Made by a program: the position numbers and the translations under genes
In this document: positions 36,320-45,511 of the stretch, piece after piece
How positions within the stretch are numbered: the stretch's first letter is position 1
Layout of the letters: each line of letters begins with the position of its first letter
Notes under the pieces: generated by a model
The model's database searches: none
The model's input: only the letters and a program-made list of their open reading frames with translations
What the model was told of the DNA's origin: nothing
Assembly: GCF_025822605.1 (NCBI RefSeq)
Contig: NZ_JACKTY010000049.1
Location: 124,001-188,000, forward strand
From: Mycolicibacterium komossense
Lineage (GTDB): Bacteria > Actinomycetota > Actinomycetes > Mycobacteriales > Mycobacteriaceae
Reading direction: 5' to 3'
Length of the DNA: 64,000 bases

Positions 36320-38263
36320 CTAGCCCACGGTGCGGCGTCTGCGCCGAATCAGCAGGGCTGCAGCCACTCCGACGATGACGATCGCACCGATGGCGATAGT
36401 CGAGATCGCCCACCATTTCCAGCCCTCGCCCGGGTTGGGCTGATGCGGCATGGGGCCGCCTTCGCGAAGGGTGAGGTTCAGGCTGTCACCCGAGGCGCCG
36501 GTGGCGACGACATCGCCTGACAGCGAAGAGAATCGGCCGTCGAGACTGCGGATGTAGTCGAAGCTGCGATCGACCAGAGACAGGTCACCGGTGTGCGTGA
36601 TCGCCAGCACCATGCGACCGTTGTTGGAAAAGGCCTGCACCGCCCCGATCGGTCCGTTGAGGTCCACATCGGTTATCGGGGCGCCGTTGATTGCCACGGT
36701 CTCGCCCTGCTTGGGCAACAATGGTGGGGCCATCCCGGCCTTGGCGAGTTCGTCGCCGGTGGCGACCGTCAACAGTGCGGTCCCCGATTTGGCCGCTTCG
36801 TCGAATGTTGTCACGTTGGGTCGCATGACGACGGTGGACTGCTGACCCATCAGGTTGATTGCCTGTGCGGCCCAACGGATCTGGTCAGCCGAGTCGACAG
36901 TGACGTTGAAGTCGGGGGTGAACGACATCGGCAGGATCGGGAAACCGCCGCGGTTGTTCATACCCGGAACGACGGTGACGGTGGACCCGGAGTCCAGCTC
37001 GAAGGTGATCCGATCCGACAGCGGCGCGCACTGCTGTTTGGGCACATACCGGATCTCCAGGGCCATACCGACATTGGAGCGGATGGCGTCGGCCGGGATG
37101 TCGGCGCTGATATCGAGTTGGCCGGAGTTGTCCAGCACATGCGAGGCCATGATGGCGCTGCCCGAGCGCAGCAGCACCGTCGCGTCCCCGCCGACGACCG
37201 GGGTGTACTTGGCCAGCAGATGAACCTTCGCGGTGTCGATGGACCCGACGGAGAACGCGTCGGCGTCGAAGCCGGTGTACAGGGTCGTCGTGCCCTGCAC
37301 GGTGACCCGGCCCGTCATGCCCAACTCCCCGAAGGTCATCGACTCGGTGGAGGGCCGCTCGATGTCCTGCGCGGAAGTGACTGATGCCGTGGGTGACTGG
37401 GCGAGCTTGATCCTACGATCGGCGAAGAGGTCGACCTGCTGCAGCAGACCTGCGCCACTGCCGGAGAGGGCCAGCAGGGCCAGCGGAGTGTCGGCGCCGA
37501 CCACCTTGAGGGCGGGCTCGCCCCCGTCGCGAACCTCGATCACCCGTCGCGACACACCGGCAGGTGCGGGCGTCAGCGGATTGGCCGTCGTGTCGACGTC
37601 GATGCGAACGGGCATCGGGCGGTACAGGTGCGTCAGCTTGGCGACCAGATCCAGCGCCGCCTGCTGCTGGTCATGTGATGGATTCGGCCCGACCCGGATG
37701 ACGATCTGGTCGAGGTAACCGGGCAGGAAGTCGGCGACGGTCCGCGGGTTGGGAGTCGGGCCGGAGTACGTGTTGGCCAGATCGCTCAGTGACACCGAAG
37801 ACGGCTGTGAGCAGCTGTCGGCCGGCGGACTGTCATCGCGCAGCACGAAGCTCAGTTTGGCGATTCCATCGACGACCTGCGCCGGAGCGATGTTGATGGA
37901 GAACCGGGTGGTGGTCAGATTAGAAGGGGCAGCGATACTTCCGAGGTACACCTGCCGCGCGTCGAGCACGTCGACGCGCCCGTTGCGGAGGTTGACCACC
38001 GAGCCGATCTGGCCGGTGAGCACGGTCGGCACCACGCCCTGGGGGACCGGGACCCCGATATCGGTGTTCTGATTGGTGCCCACCAGTTGGATGTCGTTGG
38101 ACAGGCCGAGCTGGTTCCAGCTGATCGCCGGGGTGGTACCGGTGCCCTTGGGCGCCGGAGCCGGGGCGGGCGGCGGTGCGGCCACTGCCAACGGCAAGGT
38201 CGCGGCCACCGGAAGAGTCAAGAAAGACAGCAAGGTACCCAATACCGCAATGCGCTTGATCAT
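36320..38263 (-). CDS. BcsB-like cellulose-synthase-regulator family protein
   Basis: A 647-residue exported protein: signal peptide (about 1-28), Pro/Ala-rich linker, two repeats of a carbohydrate-binding-like domain with a flavodoxin-like domain (as in BcsB), and a single C-terminal membrane helix (about 612-637) ending in RRRRR. BcsB proteins sit outside the membrane next to a processive GT2 synthase and guide the growing polysaccharide. The neighbour upstream is such a synthase. The ATG start has AGGAAG overlapping the stop of the GT2 gene, so the two are translationally coupled. Confidence 0.7.
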   Translation of the reverse strand: MIKRIAVLGTLLSFLTLPVAATLPLAVAAPPPAPAPAPKGTGTTPAISWNQLGLSNDIQLVGTNQNTDIGVPVPQGVVPTVLTGQIGSVVNLRNGRVDVLDARQVYLGSIAAPSNLTTTRFSINIAPAQVVDGIAKLSFVLRDDSPPADSCSQPSSVSLSDLANTYSGPTPNPRTVADFLPGYLDQIVIRVGPNPSHDQQQAALDLVAKLTHLYRPMPVRIDVDTTANPLTPAPAGVSRRVIEVRDGGEPALKVVGADTPLALLALSGSGAGLLQQVDLFADRRIKLAQSPTASVTSAQDIERPSTESMTFGELGMTGRVTVQGTTTLYTGFDADAFSVGSIDTAKVHLLAKYTPVVGGDATVLLRSGSAIMASHVLDNSGQLDISADIPADAIRSNVGMALEIRYVPKQQCAPLSDRITFELDSGSTVTVVPGMNNRGGFPILPMSFTPDFNVTVDSADQIRWAAQAINLMGQQSTVVMRPNVTTFDEAAKSGTALLTVATGDELAKAGMAPPLLPKQGETVAINGAPITDVDLNGPIGAVQAFSNNGRMVLAITHTGDLSLVDRSFDYIRSLDGRFSSLSGDVVATGASGDSLNLTLREGGPMPHQPNPGEGWKWWAISTIAIGAIVIVGVAAALLIRRRRRTVG

Positions 38264-38270
38264 GAACTTC

Positions 38271-39695
38271 CTATTTTGATGTGCTGAGAATGTGAACGTC
38301 GGGATTGTGTGTCAGGCCGTGCACGGTCTTCTCCCAGAAGAACGGCCTGAAGATCAACTGATATATCGCTTTGACCGAGGCGATCGATTGGAGGATCCAG
38401 TAGAAGGGCGCCAACAGGGCTGCCCACCAGAGATACGGTTTGTCCAGCGCCTTGGTGACGATCAGGCCCACGAAAACTGATGTGGGAGCACCGATCAGGA
38501 ACAGGACCAGGCAGATGTAATACGGGATGGGCGGGAAGAACATGCCGACAACCAGGGGGCGTCCGCTGATCCAGACCAGCATGGTGAACCAGAACAGCAA
38601 ATTGAAGGCGTTCGTGATCGGGATGCCGCCAGTCATATTGACCAGGCGCAGCATCGCCTTGGTGCCGATCTCGCGGTGTAGCCGAACCGGATGGCGGAAG
38701 TGGACGATCATCGTCTGCAGGTAGCCCTTGTACCAGCGTGACCGCTGCCGAATCCAGTTCACCACATCGGAATTGGCCTCTTCGAGCGTGATTGAGTCCA
38801 GGATCAGCGTGCGGTAGCCGTGGCGCGCAAGCCGGACACCCAGGTCCGCGTCTTCGGTGACGTTGAATTCGTCCCAGCCGCCAATTGCCCGCCATACCGA
38901 CACCGGCATGTGATTGGACGTACCACCCAGCGGGACAACACAGTTGGCGGCCTCGACGGTCGGCAATACGAGGCTGAACCACTGGTCGTACTCCAGGCCG
39001 AACCATCGGGTCAGCAGGTTCTGCTTTTCGTTGAAATAGCCGAGTCGTGCTTGGATGCAACCGATGTTTTCCGGAGCCCGGCGAAACGCCACCACAGCCT
39101 TGCGCAACTGGAGCGGGTCGGGTACGTCCTCTGCGTCGTAGATGGTGACCATCTCGCCGCGAAGGTCGGGCAGTGCCATGCCGTAGTTGCAGGCCTTCGG
39201 TTTGGTCTTGGGCTGGCTGTCGGGGACGAGCACCACCCGCACGGTCTGCAGGGGCAGGCCGGCGAGTGCGGCCTGGGTGGCGAGGTCATCTTCCTCGATA
39301 AGAAGCAGGACCTCGAGTTTGTCCGCCGGGTACACCAGCTTGCCGACGCCGTTGATCAAGTTCTCGACGATCGAAGGTTCGTCGTAGGCGGGCAGCAGAA
39401 CGGTATAGACGGGCAGGTTCTCGTCGGGGATCGCCAGCGCTTCCTCGTCGCTGATGACGATCTGCGACGGTGAGTGAAGTCCCTTGAGTAGCAGCCAGTT
39501 CCGGTCCAGTGTCGATGCCACGTAGAAGATGGCGACGATCGTGGTTATCGTGGGCAGCACAGCATGCGGGAAGGCCGCCATGAGTGCGATCAGCACGGCC
39601 AGTAGCGCAGCGAGACGAAGAAGTGATTTGCGGCCGAGCGCTGTGCGCGCGGAGAAGTTGGGGGCAAGCATGCCGCGCCCCGGCTCATCAAGCAA
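38271..39695 (-). CDS. Processive family-2 glycosyltransferase (BcsA/XagB-like)
   Basis: A membrane synthase of up to 474 residues: two hydrophobic helices at the start, a GT2 domain and four or so helices at the end. The catalytic signatures are visible: YTVLLPAYDEPS, Asp-rich YDAEDVPDP (sugar-nucleotide and metal site), TEDADLG (general base) and RQRSRWYKG (the QxxRW acceptor motif). It should polymerise a nucleotide-sugar and thread the chain through the membrane. The TTG at 39695 overlaps the upstream stop by 8 bp; an ATG at 39671 is an alternative start. No c-di-GMP-binding PilZ domain is seen, unlike classic BcsA. Confidence 0.82.
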   Translation of the reverse strand: MLDEPGRGMLAPNFSARTALGRKSLLRLAALLAVLIALMAAFPHAVLPTITTIVAIFYVASTLDRNWLLLKGLHSPSQIVISDEEALAIPDENLPVYTVLLPAYDEPSIVENLINGVGKLVYPADKLEVLLLIEEDDLATQAALAGLPLQTVRVVLVPDSQPKTKPKACNYGMALPDLRGEMVTIYDAEDVPDPLQLRKAVVAFRRAPENIGCIQARLGYFNEKQNLLTRWFGLEYDQWFSLVLPTVEAANCVVPLGGTSNHMPVSVWRAIGGWDEFNVTEDADLGVRLARHGYRTLILDSITLEEANSDVVNWIRQRSRWYKGYLQTMIVHFRHPVRLHREIGTKAMLRLVNMTGGIPITNAFNLLFWFTMLVWISGRPLVVGMFFPPIPYYICLVLFLIGAPTSVFVGLIVTKALDKPYLWWAALLAPFYWILQSIASVKAIYQLIFRPFFWEKTVHGLTHNPDVHILSTSK

Positions 39696-41145
39696 CGGGT
39701 AGCCCGCCTGCGTGAAGGACCAGGCGACTCACTTCCACCGCGCGATCGACGACCTCGGGCGCGACCGGGCCGACACCGTCAGCCTGCTGACGGGCGATCC
39801 ACGCGGCCGGGCCGGCCAGGTTGTCCGACAGCGTCAAAGGTTGCGGCGCGACGACGTTATCGGCGTCGATGTGCTGGTTGACCACCACGGTGACCCGTTG
39901 GAATGCAGCCGGGGTCTGCCACAGCCAGGTCAGGGCGTACCAGTCGGTGGCTCCGCCGTCGGATGCGGCGTCGGCGTCGGTGTGGGCGCTACGGGCACCC
40001 GCGGGCAGTTCGACGTCGACCGATGCGGGCTGGTAGTTCACCGGCTTCGACGCCGGGTACCACACGGCGTCCGAATAGTCTTGCAGGGCGGCGAGAGTGG
40101 GGGCCGACATGACATCCACAGCGGCGGCGGGCTGTCCCGCGCTGGCCGGAACTTTCACCCGGGTCAGTCTTGAGCCAGGTCCCAGGAAGCGGGTGATGAA
40201 CTCGAAGTTGGTGGTGGGCCCCAGCACGCTGCGTTGGGTCCAGTCGGCGTTGACCAGCGGCGGCGCCGGTGGGCGATTCGAGGGCAGGTGGATGGACAGC
40301 AGCGCGACGGCGATGACGGCCAGTGCCACCAGTGACCTCACGGACAGTGGGTGGAAACCCACGGTGACTGCGCCGGTGCGGTGATTCCCGGTCCATTCGG
40401 TGAAATGGTAGAGACCGAATGCGGTGAGCGCGGGCGCAATACCGGCGACCACGATAATTGTCACCATCAGGCCGAACATCGGGGTCAACATGATGGCGGC
40501 GACGAGACCGATCACGAGGTAGAGCGCCGCGGCCACCAAGCGCCATCGCTGGCGCGTTCTGCCGCCCGCCATATAGACGGCATAGGTGCCGAATACCGTT
40601 CCGACTGCGACGGCGGCGATATCTGATCCGCCTAATGCGGAAGAGGCCAATAGATAGGGGACCGTGGTAGCGCAGATAAGTGCGAATAGCCACACCTGCC
40701 ACATTCGCACCACGTGCCGCACGCTGAAGATGACCATGCCTGCGCACGCCACCCACACGAGTCCACCGACCAGCTCCAGCCGCCACATGCCCGCCAGGGT
40801 GGGAAAGCGGTTCGTGATCAGGGCGATCATCGTGAAACCTGCGACGCCGGTCAGTGCGGCGACGATCCAGTCTGATTCGTTGTCGCCCACCCCCCGCGGC
40901 GGAGTGCGGTAGCCGGTCGCGGCCGTCACGACCAATATCGGTGCCACCACGAGGAAAACGGCTCGCGATCCGTCGACTGAGTCGCTGATAACTCGAAAAA
41001 AGACGGCGCCGTAGGCGACGCAAAACAATGCGACCACCGCTGCAATCCGCCACCAGAACGCGAATCTGGAGTGGCCGGCCGCGCTTGATTCCACTTGGCG
41101 TTTGACAGTGCCGTATCCGCTACCGACCACATCGGTGAAAGCCAT
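39688..41145 (-). CDS. Membrane protein of unknown function, first gene of the exopolysaccharide-type operon
   Basis: A 485-residue protein with about 9-10 hydrophobic segments (from about 28 to 300) and a soluble C-terminal part (about 310-485) rich in Trp, Pro and Val that is probably extracytoplasmic. I do not recognise the family. The ATG at 41145 has GAGGGG upstream; the frame stays open further back but has no ribosome site. It overlaps the GT2 synthase gene, so it is likely a partner of polysaccharide export or a regulator of it. A 253-bp A/T-richer region upstream separates it from the divergent pta. Confidence 0.6.
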   Translation of the reverse strand: MAFTDVVGSGYGTVKRQVESSAAGHSRFAFWWRIAAVVALFCVAYGAVFFRVISDSVDGSRAVFLVVAPILVVTAATGYRTPPRGVGDNESDWIVAALTGVAGFTMIALITNRFPTLAGMWRLELVGGLVWVACAGMVIFSVRHVVRMWQVWLFALICATTVPYLLASSALGGSDIAAVAVGTVFGTYAVYMAGGRTRQRWRLVAAALYLVIGLVAAIMLTPMFGLMVTIIVVAGIAPALTAFGLYHFTEWTGNHRTGAVTVGFHPLSVRSLVALAVIAVALLSIHLPSNRPPAPPLVNADWTQRSVLGPTTNFEFITRFLGPGSRLTRVKVPASAGQPAAAVDVMSAPTLAALQDYSDAVWYPASKPVNYQPASVDVELPAGARSAHTDADAASDGGATDWYALTWLWQTPAAFQRVTVVVNQHIDADNVVAPQPLTLSDNLAGPAAWIARQQADGVGPVAPEVVDRAVEVSRLVLHAGGLPVA

Positions 41146-41398
41146 GCATACCCCTCGCAAGGAAGAACTCGACTGTGAGTCCGCATGCGCGCTCGTTGAA
41201 GGATGAGTGCGTGGAACTCCTGCGGGAGTGACATTAACGTGGAGAAAGGGGTATGGCAAATTAGCGCGGCCGTAAGGTAGTGACCTTTTTCCCTATATTC
41301 CGGTAATTTTATTGACTTCAGCAAATATCCGAGGTCAGAACGCTGCCATCGGTGGATGTCGTCTGGCCTGACAGCGCTATGTAGGGGAAGCTTGTCGG

Positions 41399-43477
41399 GT
41401 GCTCGACGGCTACAGCTCATCTGCCCGTGTCTACATCGCATCGCCGGAAGGGGACACCGGAAAATCCACGATCGCGCTGGGCATACTGCATCGGCTGGCT
41501 GCCACGGTAGCCAAGGTCGGGGTCTTCCGGCCCATTACCCGCGCCGGGTCGTCCCGGGATTACATTCTCGAACTTCTGCTGGACCACACCACCGCTGGAC
41601 TGCCCTACGACCAGTGTGTTGGGGTGAGTTACCAGCGGCTGCACGAGGACCCCGATGCTGCCATCGCCGACATCGTCGATCGCTTCCATCACGTCGCCGA
41701 CCAGTGCGACGCGGTGCTCATCGTCGGCAGTGACTACACCGATGTCGCCAGCCCCAGTGAGCTCAGCGTCAACGCGCGGATCGCGGTCAACCTCGGCGCG
41801 CCGGTAGTGCTCGCGATCCGGGCCCAGGGCCGCACGCCTGACGAGGTCGCCGCCGTCGTCGAGCTCTGCCTCGCCGAGCTGGGTGCCCAACACGCCCACA
41901 CCGCGGCGGTGGTCGCCAACCGGTGCGGACCCGAACAGCTGACGGAGGTCGCCGACGCCCTGCGCCGGTTTGAGCCGAAGTCCTATGTCCTGCCCGAAGA
42001 CGCCCTGTTGGTGGCACCGTCGGTTGCCGACCTGCAGTCGGCCGTCGGCGGCACGCTGATCAACGGTGACGAGGCGTTGCTCGGCCGCGAAGTACTCGAT
42101 GTGCTGGTGGCCGGTATGACTGCCGAACACGTGCTGGAACGGCTCACCGAAGGTGTGGCCGTGGTGACGCCCGGTGACCGTTCCGATGTGGTGCTGGCCG
42201 TGCTGAGCGCCCACGCGGCGGAAGGGTTCCCGTCGTTGTCTGCGGTCATCCTCAACGGCGGACTCGAGTTGCACCGGTCGATCGCCGCCTTGGTGGACGG
42301 CCTGCGGCTACGACTGCCCATCGTCTCGACCGATCTCGGCACCTTCGAGACCGCCAGCGCGGTGGCCTCGGCGCGGGGCCGGGTGACCATCACCTCACAA
42401 CGCAAGATCGACACCGCGATCGACCTGATGGACCGTTATGTGGATATCGAGGACCTGCTCGACCGTCTCGCGATCCCGATCCCGACGATCACGACGCCCC
42501 AGATGTTCGAATACCAGCTGCTGGAGCGGGCCCGCTCCGATCGCAAGCGGATCGTGCTGCCCGAAGGGGAGGATGACCGCATCCTCAAGGCCGCTGGACG
42601 GCTGCTTCAGCGCGGGGTCGCCGATCTGACGATTCTGGGCGACGAGGCCGAGGTGCGCGGGCGCGCGGCCGAACTCGGAGTCGACCTGGCCGACGCGGTC
42701 GTGCTCAATCCCCGCACCAGTGAGCTGTGCGACTCCTTCGCCGAGCAGTACGCCGAACTGCGCAAGAAGAAGGGCATCACCGTCGAGCAGGCCAGGGAGA
42801 CCATCCACGACGTCTCCTACTTCGGCACCATGCTGGTGCACAACAACCTGGTGGACGGGATGGTCTCCGGCGCCACCCACACCACCGCGCATACGGTGCG
42901 GCCCGCCTTCGAGATCATTCGGACGATGCCCGATGTCTCGACAGTGTCGAGCATTTTCCTGATGTGCCTGGCCGACAAGGTGCTGGCCTACGGTGACTGC
43001 GCGATCGTCCCGGATCCGACCGCCGAGCAGTTGGCGGACATCGCGATCAGCAGCGCGCGCACCGCCGCCCAGTTCGGCATCGAACCTCGGGTGGCGATGT
43101 TGTCCTATTCCACCGGCAGTTCGGGCACGGGCGTCGATGTCGACAAGGTGCGCGCTGCCACTGAATTCGTGCGGCAGCGGGCCCCGGAGCTCCTGGTCGA
43201 AGGGCCCATCCAGTACGACGCCGCGGTCGAGCCGTCCGTCGCGGCCACCAAGATGCCGGACTCGCCGGTCGCAGGCCGGGCGACGGTACTGATCTTCCCC
43301 GACCTCAACACCGGCAACAACACCTATAAGGCTGTTCAGCGCAGCGCCAACGCGATCGCCATCGGACCGGTGCTGCAAGGCCTCAACAAACCGGTCAACG
43401 ACCTGTCCCGCGGCGCGCTGGTGTCCGATATCGTCAACACCGTGGCCATCACCGCGATCCAGGCCCAGGGGCTATGA
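41399..43477 (+). CDS. pta: Phosphate acetyltransferase
   Basis: Converts acetyl-CoA and phosphate to acetyl phosphate, paired with acetate kinase. The 692 residues equal the long mycobacterial form (about 690): an N-terminal P-loop/BioD-like domain (SPEGDTGKSTIALG near 17-30), a DRTGG-like middle domain (about 215-320) and the C-terminal phosphotransacetylase domain (about 370-690) with ARSDRKRIVLPEGEDDR, SGATHTTAHTVRPA and MLSYSTGSSGTG. A GTG start at 41399 is used. It overlaps ackA by 4 bp (ATGA). Gene order pta-ackA is as in M. tuberculosis, but fgd1 is separated from it by the exopolysaccharide-type operon. Confidence 0.95.
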   Translation: MLDGYSSSARVYIASPEGDTGKSTIALGILHRLAATVAKVGVFRPITRAGSSRDYILELLLDHTTAGLPYDQCVGVSYQRLHEDPDAAIADIVDRFHHVADQCDAVLIVGSDYTDVASPSELSVNARIAVNLGAPVVLAIRAQGRTPDEVAAVVELCLAELGAQHAHTAAVVANRCGPEQLTEVADALRRFEPKSYVLPEDALLVAPSVADLQSAVGGTLINGDEALLGREVLDVLVAGMTAEHVLERLTEGVAVVTPGDRSDVVLAVLSAHAAEGFPSLSAVILNGGLELHRSIAALVDGLRLRLPIVSTDLGTFETASAVASARGRVTITSQRKIDTAIDLMDRYVDIEDLLDRLAIPIPTITTPQMFEYQLLERARSDRKRIVLPEGEDDRILKAAGRLLQRGVADLTILGDEAEVRGRAAELGVDLADAVVLNPRTSELCDSFAEQYAELRKKKGITVEQARETIHDVSYFGTMLVHNNLVDGMVSGATHTTAHTVRPAFEIIRTMPDVSTVSSIFLMCLADKVLAYGDCAIVPDPTAEQLADIAISSARTAAQFGIEPRVAMLSYSTGSSGTGVDVDKVRAATEFVRQRAPELLVEGPIQYDAAVEPSVAATKMPDSPVAGRATVLIFPDLNTGNNTYKAVQRSANAIAIGPVLQGLNKPVNDLSRGALVSDIVNTVAITAIQAQGL

Positions 43478-44727
43478 CCACTGCAGGGGCTGCCCCCCGG
43501 ACGGTGCTGGTGCTCAATTCGGGTTCCTCGTCGGTGAAGTTTCAACTGGTGGAACCGGATTCGGGCGTCTCCGTGGCCTCGGGCATCGTCGAGCGGATCG
43601 GTGAGGACACGTCGTCGGCCAAGCTGAAGATCGGCGACCAGGATTTGCACCGCGCCGGCGCCATCGCCGATCACGAGGCCGCGCTGCGCACCGTGTTCGA
43701 GTTGTTCGAGGAGGCGGGGGCACATCTGGATTCCCTCGGCCTGGTCGCGGTCGGGCACCGCGTGGTGCACGGGGGTCGGGCACTGTTCCGGCCGACGCGT
43801 GTCGACGACGCACTGATCGCGCGGTTGACCGAACTCGCTCCGCTGGCACCGCTGCACAACCCACCGGCCGTACTCGGGATCGAGGTGGCCTGCCGGATCC
43901 TGCCGGACATCCCGCAGATCGCCGTGTTCGACACCGCGTTCTTCCACGACCTGCCGGCGGCCTCGGCCACCTACGCGATCGACCGCGATATCGCCGACCA
44001 GTGGCAGATCCGCCGGTACGGTTTCCACGGGACGTCACATCGCTACATCAGCGAGCAGGCCGCGCAGTTTCTCGGGGTGCCGCTGGAAAACCTGAATCAG
44101 ATTGTGCTGCATCTGGGTAACGGCGCGTCGGCGTCGGCGATCGTGGGCGGTCGGCCGGTCGACACGTCGATGGGGCTGACCCCGATGGAGGGTCTGGTGA
44201 TGGGCACCCGTAGCGGTGACGTGGATCCCGGCATCGTCTTCTATCTCGCGCGCGCCGCACACATGAGTGTCGAGGACATCGAGTCGATGCTCAACCGCCG
44301 TTCCGGTGTGCTCGGCCTGGGCGGGGAAATCGACTTCCGGGAATTGCACCGCCAGATCACCGACGGTTCAGAGCAGGCCCGCCTTGCCTATGACGTCTAC
44401 ATCCACCGGCTGCGCAAGTACATCGGCGCCTACCTCGCGGTCCTAGGCAGTACCGATGTCATCACCTTCACCGCCGGTGTCGGCGAGAACGACGCCGCCG
44501 TGCGCCGTGACGCCCTGACCGGACTGGCGCCGTTGGGGATCGAGCTCGACGAACACCTCAACGACAGTCCGGCCCGTGGCGCGCGACTCATCTCCGCCGA
44601 CAAGTCACCGATCACCGTGCTGGTCATTCCGACCAACGAGGAGCTGGCGATCGCGCGGGCCTGTTCCGAGGCGCTCGACGATGCAGGCGAGGAACGAGCC
44701 TGGGGCGAGAGGGGCGCCGCTAAGTGA
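43474..44727 (+). CDS. ackA: Acetate kinase
   Basis: Phosphorylates acetate with ATP, or makes ATP from acetyl phosphate. The 417-residue protein shows all ASKHA-fold acetate kinase signatures: VLNSGSSSVKFQL (about 12-24), GHRVVHGG, the catalytic Asp in VFDTAFFHDLP, RRYGFHGTSHRYI, HLGNGASASAI and FTAGVGENDAAVR. It starts inside the pta stop. In M. tuberculosis pknG follows directly on the other strand; here a 17.5-kb insertion with nitrogen genes lies between. Confidence 0.96.
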   Translation: MTTAGAAPRTVLVLNSGSSSVKFQLVEPDSGVSVASGIVERIGEDTSSAKLKIGDQDLHRAGAIADHEAALRTVFELFEEAGAHLDSLGLVAVGHRVVHGGRALFRPTRVDDALIARLTELAPLAPLHNPPAVLGIEVACRILPDIPQIAVFDTAFFHDLPAASATYAIDRDIADQWQIRRYGFHGTSHRYISEQAAQFLGVPLENLNQIVLHLGNGASASAIVGGRPVDTSMGLTPMEGLVMGTRSGDVDPGIVFYLARAAHMSVEDIESMLNRRSGVLGLGGEIDFRELHRQITDGSEQARLAYDVYIHRLRKYIGAYLAVLGSTDVITFTAGVGENDAAVRRDALTGLAPLGIELDEHLNDSPARGARLISADKSPITVLVIPTNEELAIARACSEALDDAGEERAWGERGAAK

Positions 44728-44758
44728 GCCTGACTTGTCCGGAAGTGGTTTAGCCGCC

Positions 44759-45511
44759 ATGCGTCTCACTCCGAGTGAACGTGATCGGCTGCTGATCTTC
44801 ACCGCGGCGCAGCTCGCGCGCGAGCGCCGGGCACGTGGGCTGCGGCTCAACGTGCCGGAGGCGACGGCGCTGATCGCCGACACCATCTGCGAGGCGGCGC
44901 GCGACGGTGCCCGACTGGCGGATGCGATGGCCGCGGGCCGCGCGGCGCTGGGTGCGGAAGACGTGTTGCCGGGCGTGCCGGACATCGTCACCTCGGTCGA
45001 CGTCGAGGCGGTGTTCGACGACGGCACCCGGCTGGTCGTCCTCACCGACCCGTTCGGCGGCGGTTCGCTGGGCCCGGATGCGCCGGGGGCGGCCTTGCCC
45101 GGGGACCTGCCGCTGCCCGAAGCTGTTGATGTGGTGATGATTTCGGTCACGAATACCTCGGCCGTCCCGATCAGCGTGACATCGCATTTCCATTTCTTCG
45201 AAGCCAATCCGCGGTTGTCGTTCGACCGGGCCACCGGCTATGGCCGGCGGGCCGCGATCCCGGCGGGGAGTTCGCTGCGGTTCGATCCCGGTGCGACGGC
45301 CGAGGTCGGCCTGACGCCGATCGGGGGCGCCCGGATCGCCATCGGGTTCGCCGGGCTGGTCGATGGTCCGCTGGATGCGCCGGGGGCGAAGGCGGAGGCA
45401 TTGCGGCGGGCGCGGGAGTGTGGCTACCTGGATTCGGGGGACCAGTCGAGTCGACCGATGCCGCCGAGGCACGAGGCGGTTGAGGAGCGAGACAATGTGG
45501 AGCCGCGATGA
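44759..45511 (+). CDS. Urease-like gamma-beta fusion subunit (UreAB)
   Basis: A 250-residue fusion of the small urease subunits: a UreA-like part (1-100, starting MRLTPSERDRLLIFTAAQLA, with DVLPGVPDIV) and a UreB-like part (about 115-230, with HFHFFEANPRLSFDR and IPAGSSLRFDPG). In M. tuberculosis these subunits are separate genes. Fused subunits occur in Helicobacter and in a second, orphan urease-like set of actinobacteria. The ATG start is inside a longer open frame that overlaps the end of ackA; the conserved start decides. It overlaps ureC by 4 bp. The maturation proteins UreD, E, F and G are absent from the window. Confidence 0.85.
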   Translation: MRLTPSERDRLLIFTAAQLARERRARGLRLNVPEATALIADTICEAARDGARLADAMAAGRAALGAEDVLPGVPDIVTSVDVEAVFDDGTRLVVLTDPFGGGSLGPDAPGAALPGDLPLPEAVDVVMISVTNTSAVPISVTSHFHFFEANPRLSFDRATGYGRRAAIPAGSSLRFDPGATAEVGLTPIGGARIAIGFAGLVDGPLDAPGAKAEALRRARECGYLDSGDQSSRPMPPRHEAVEERDNVEPR

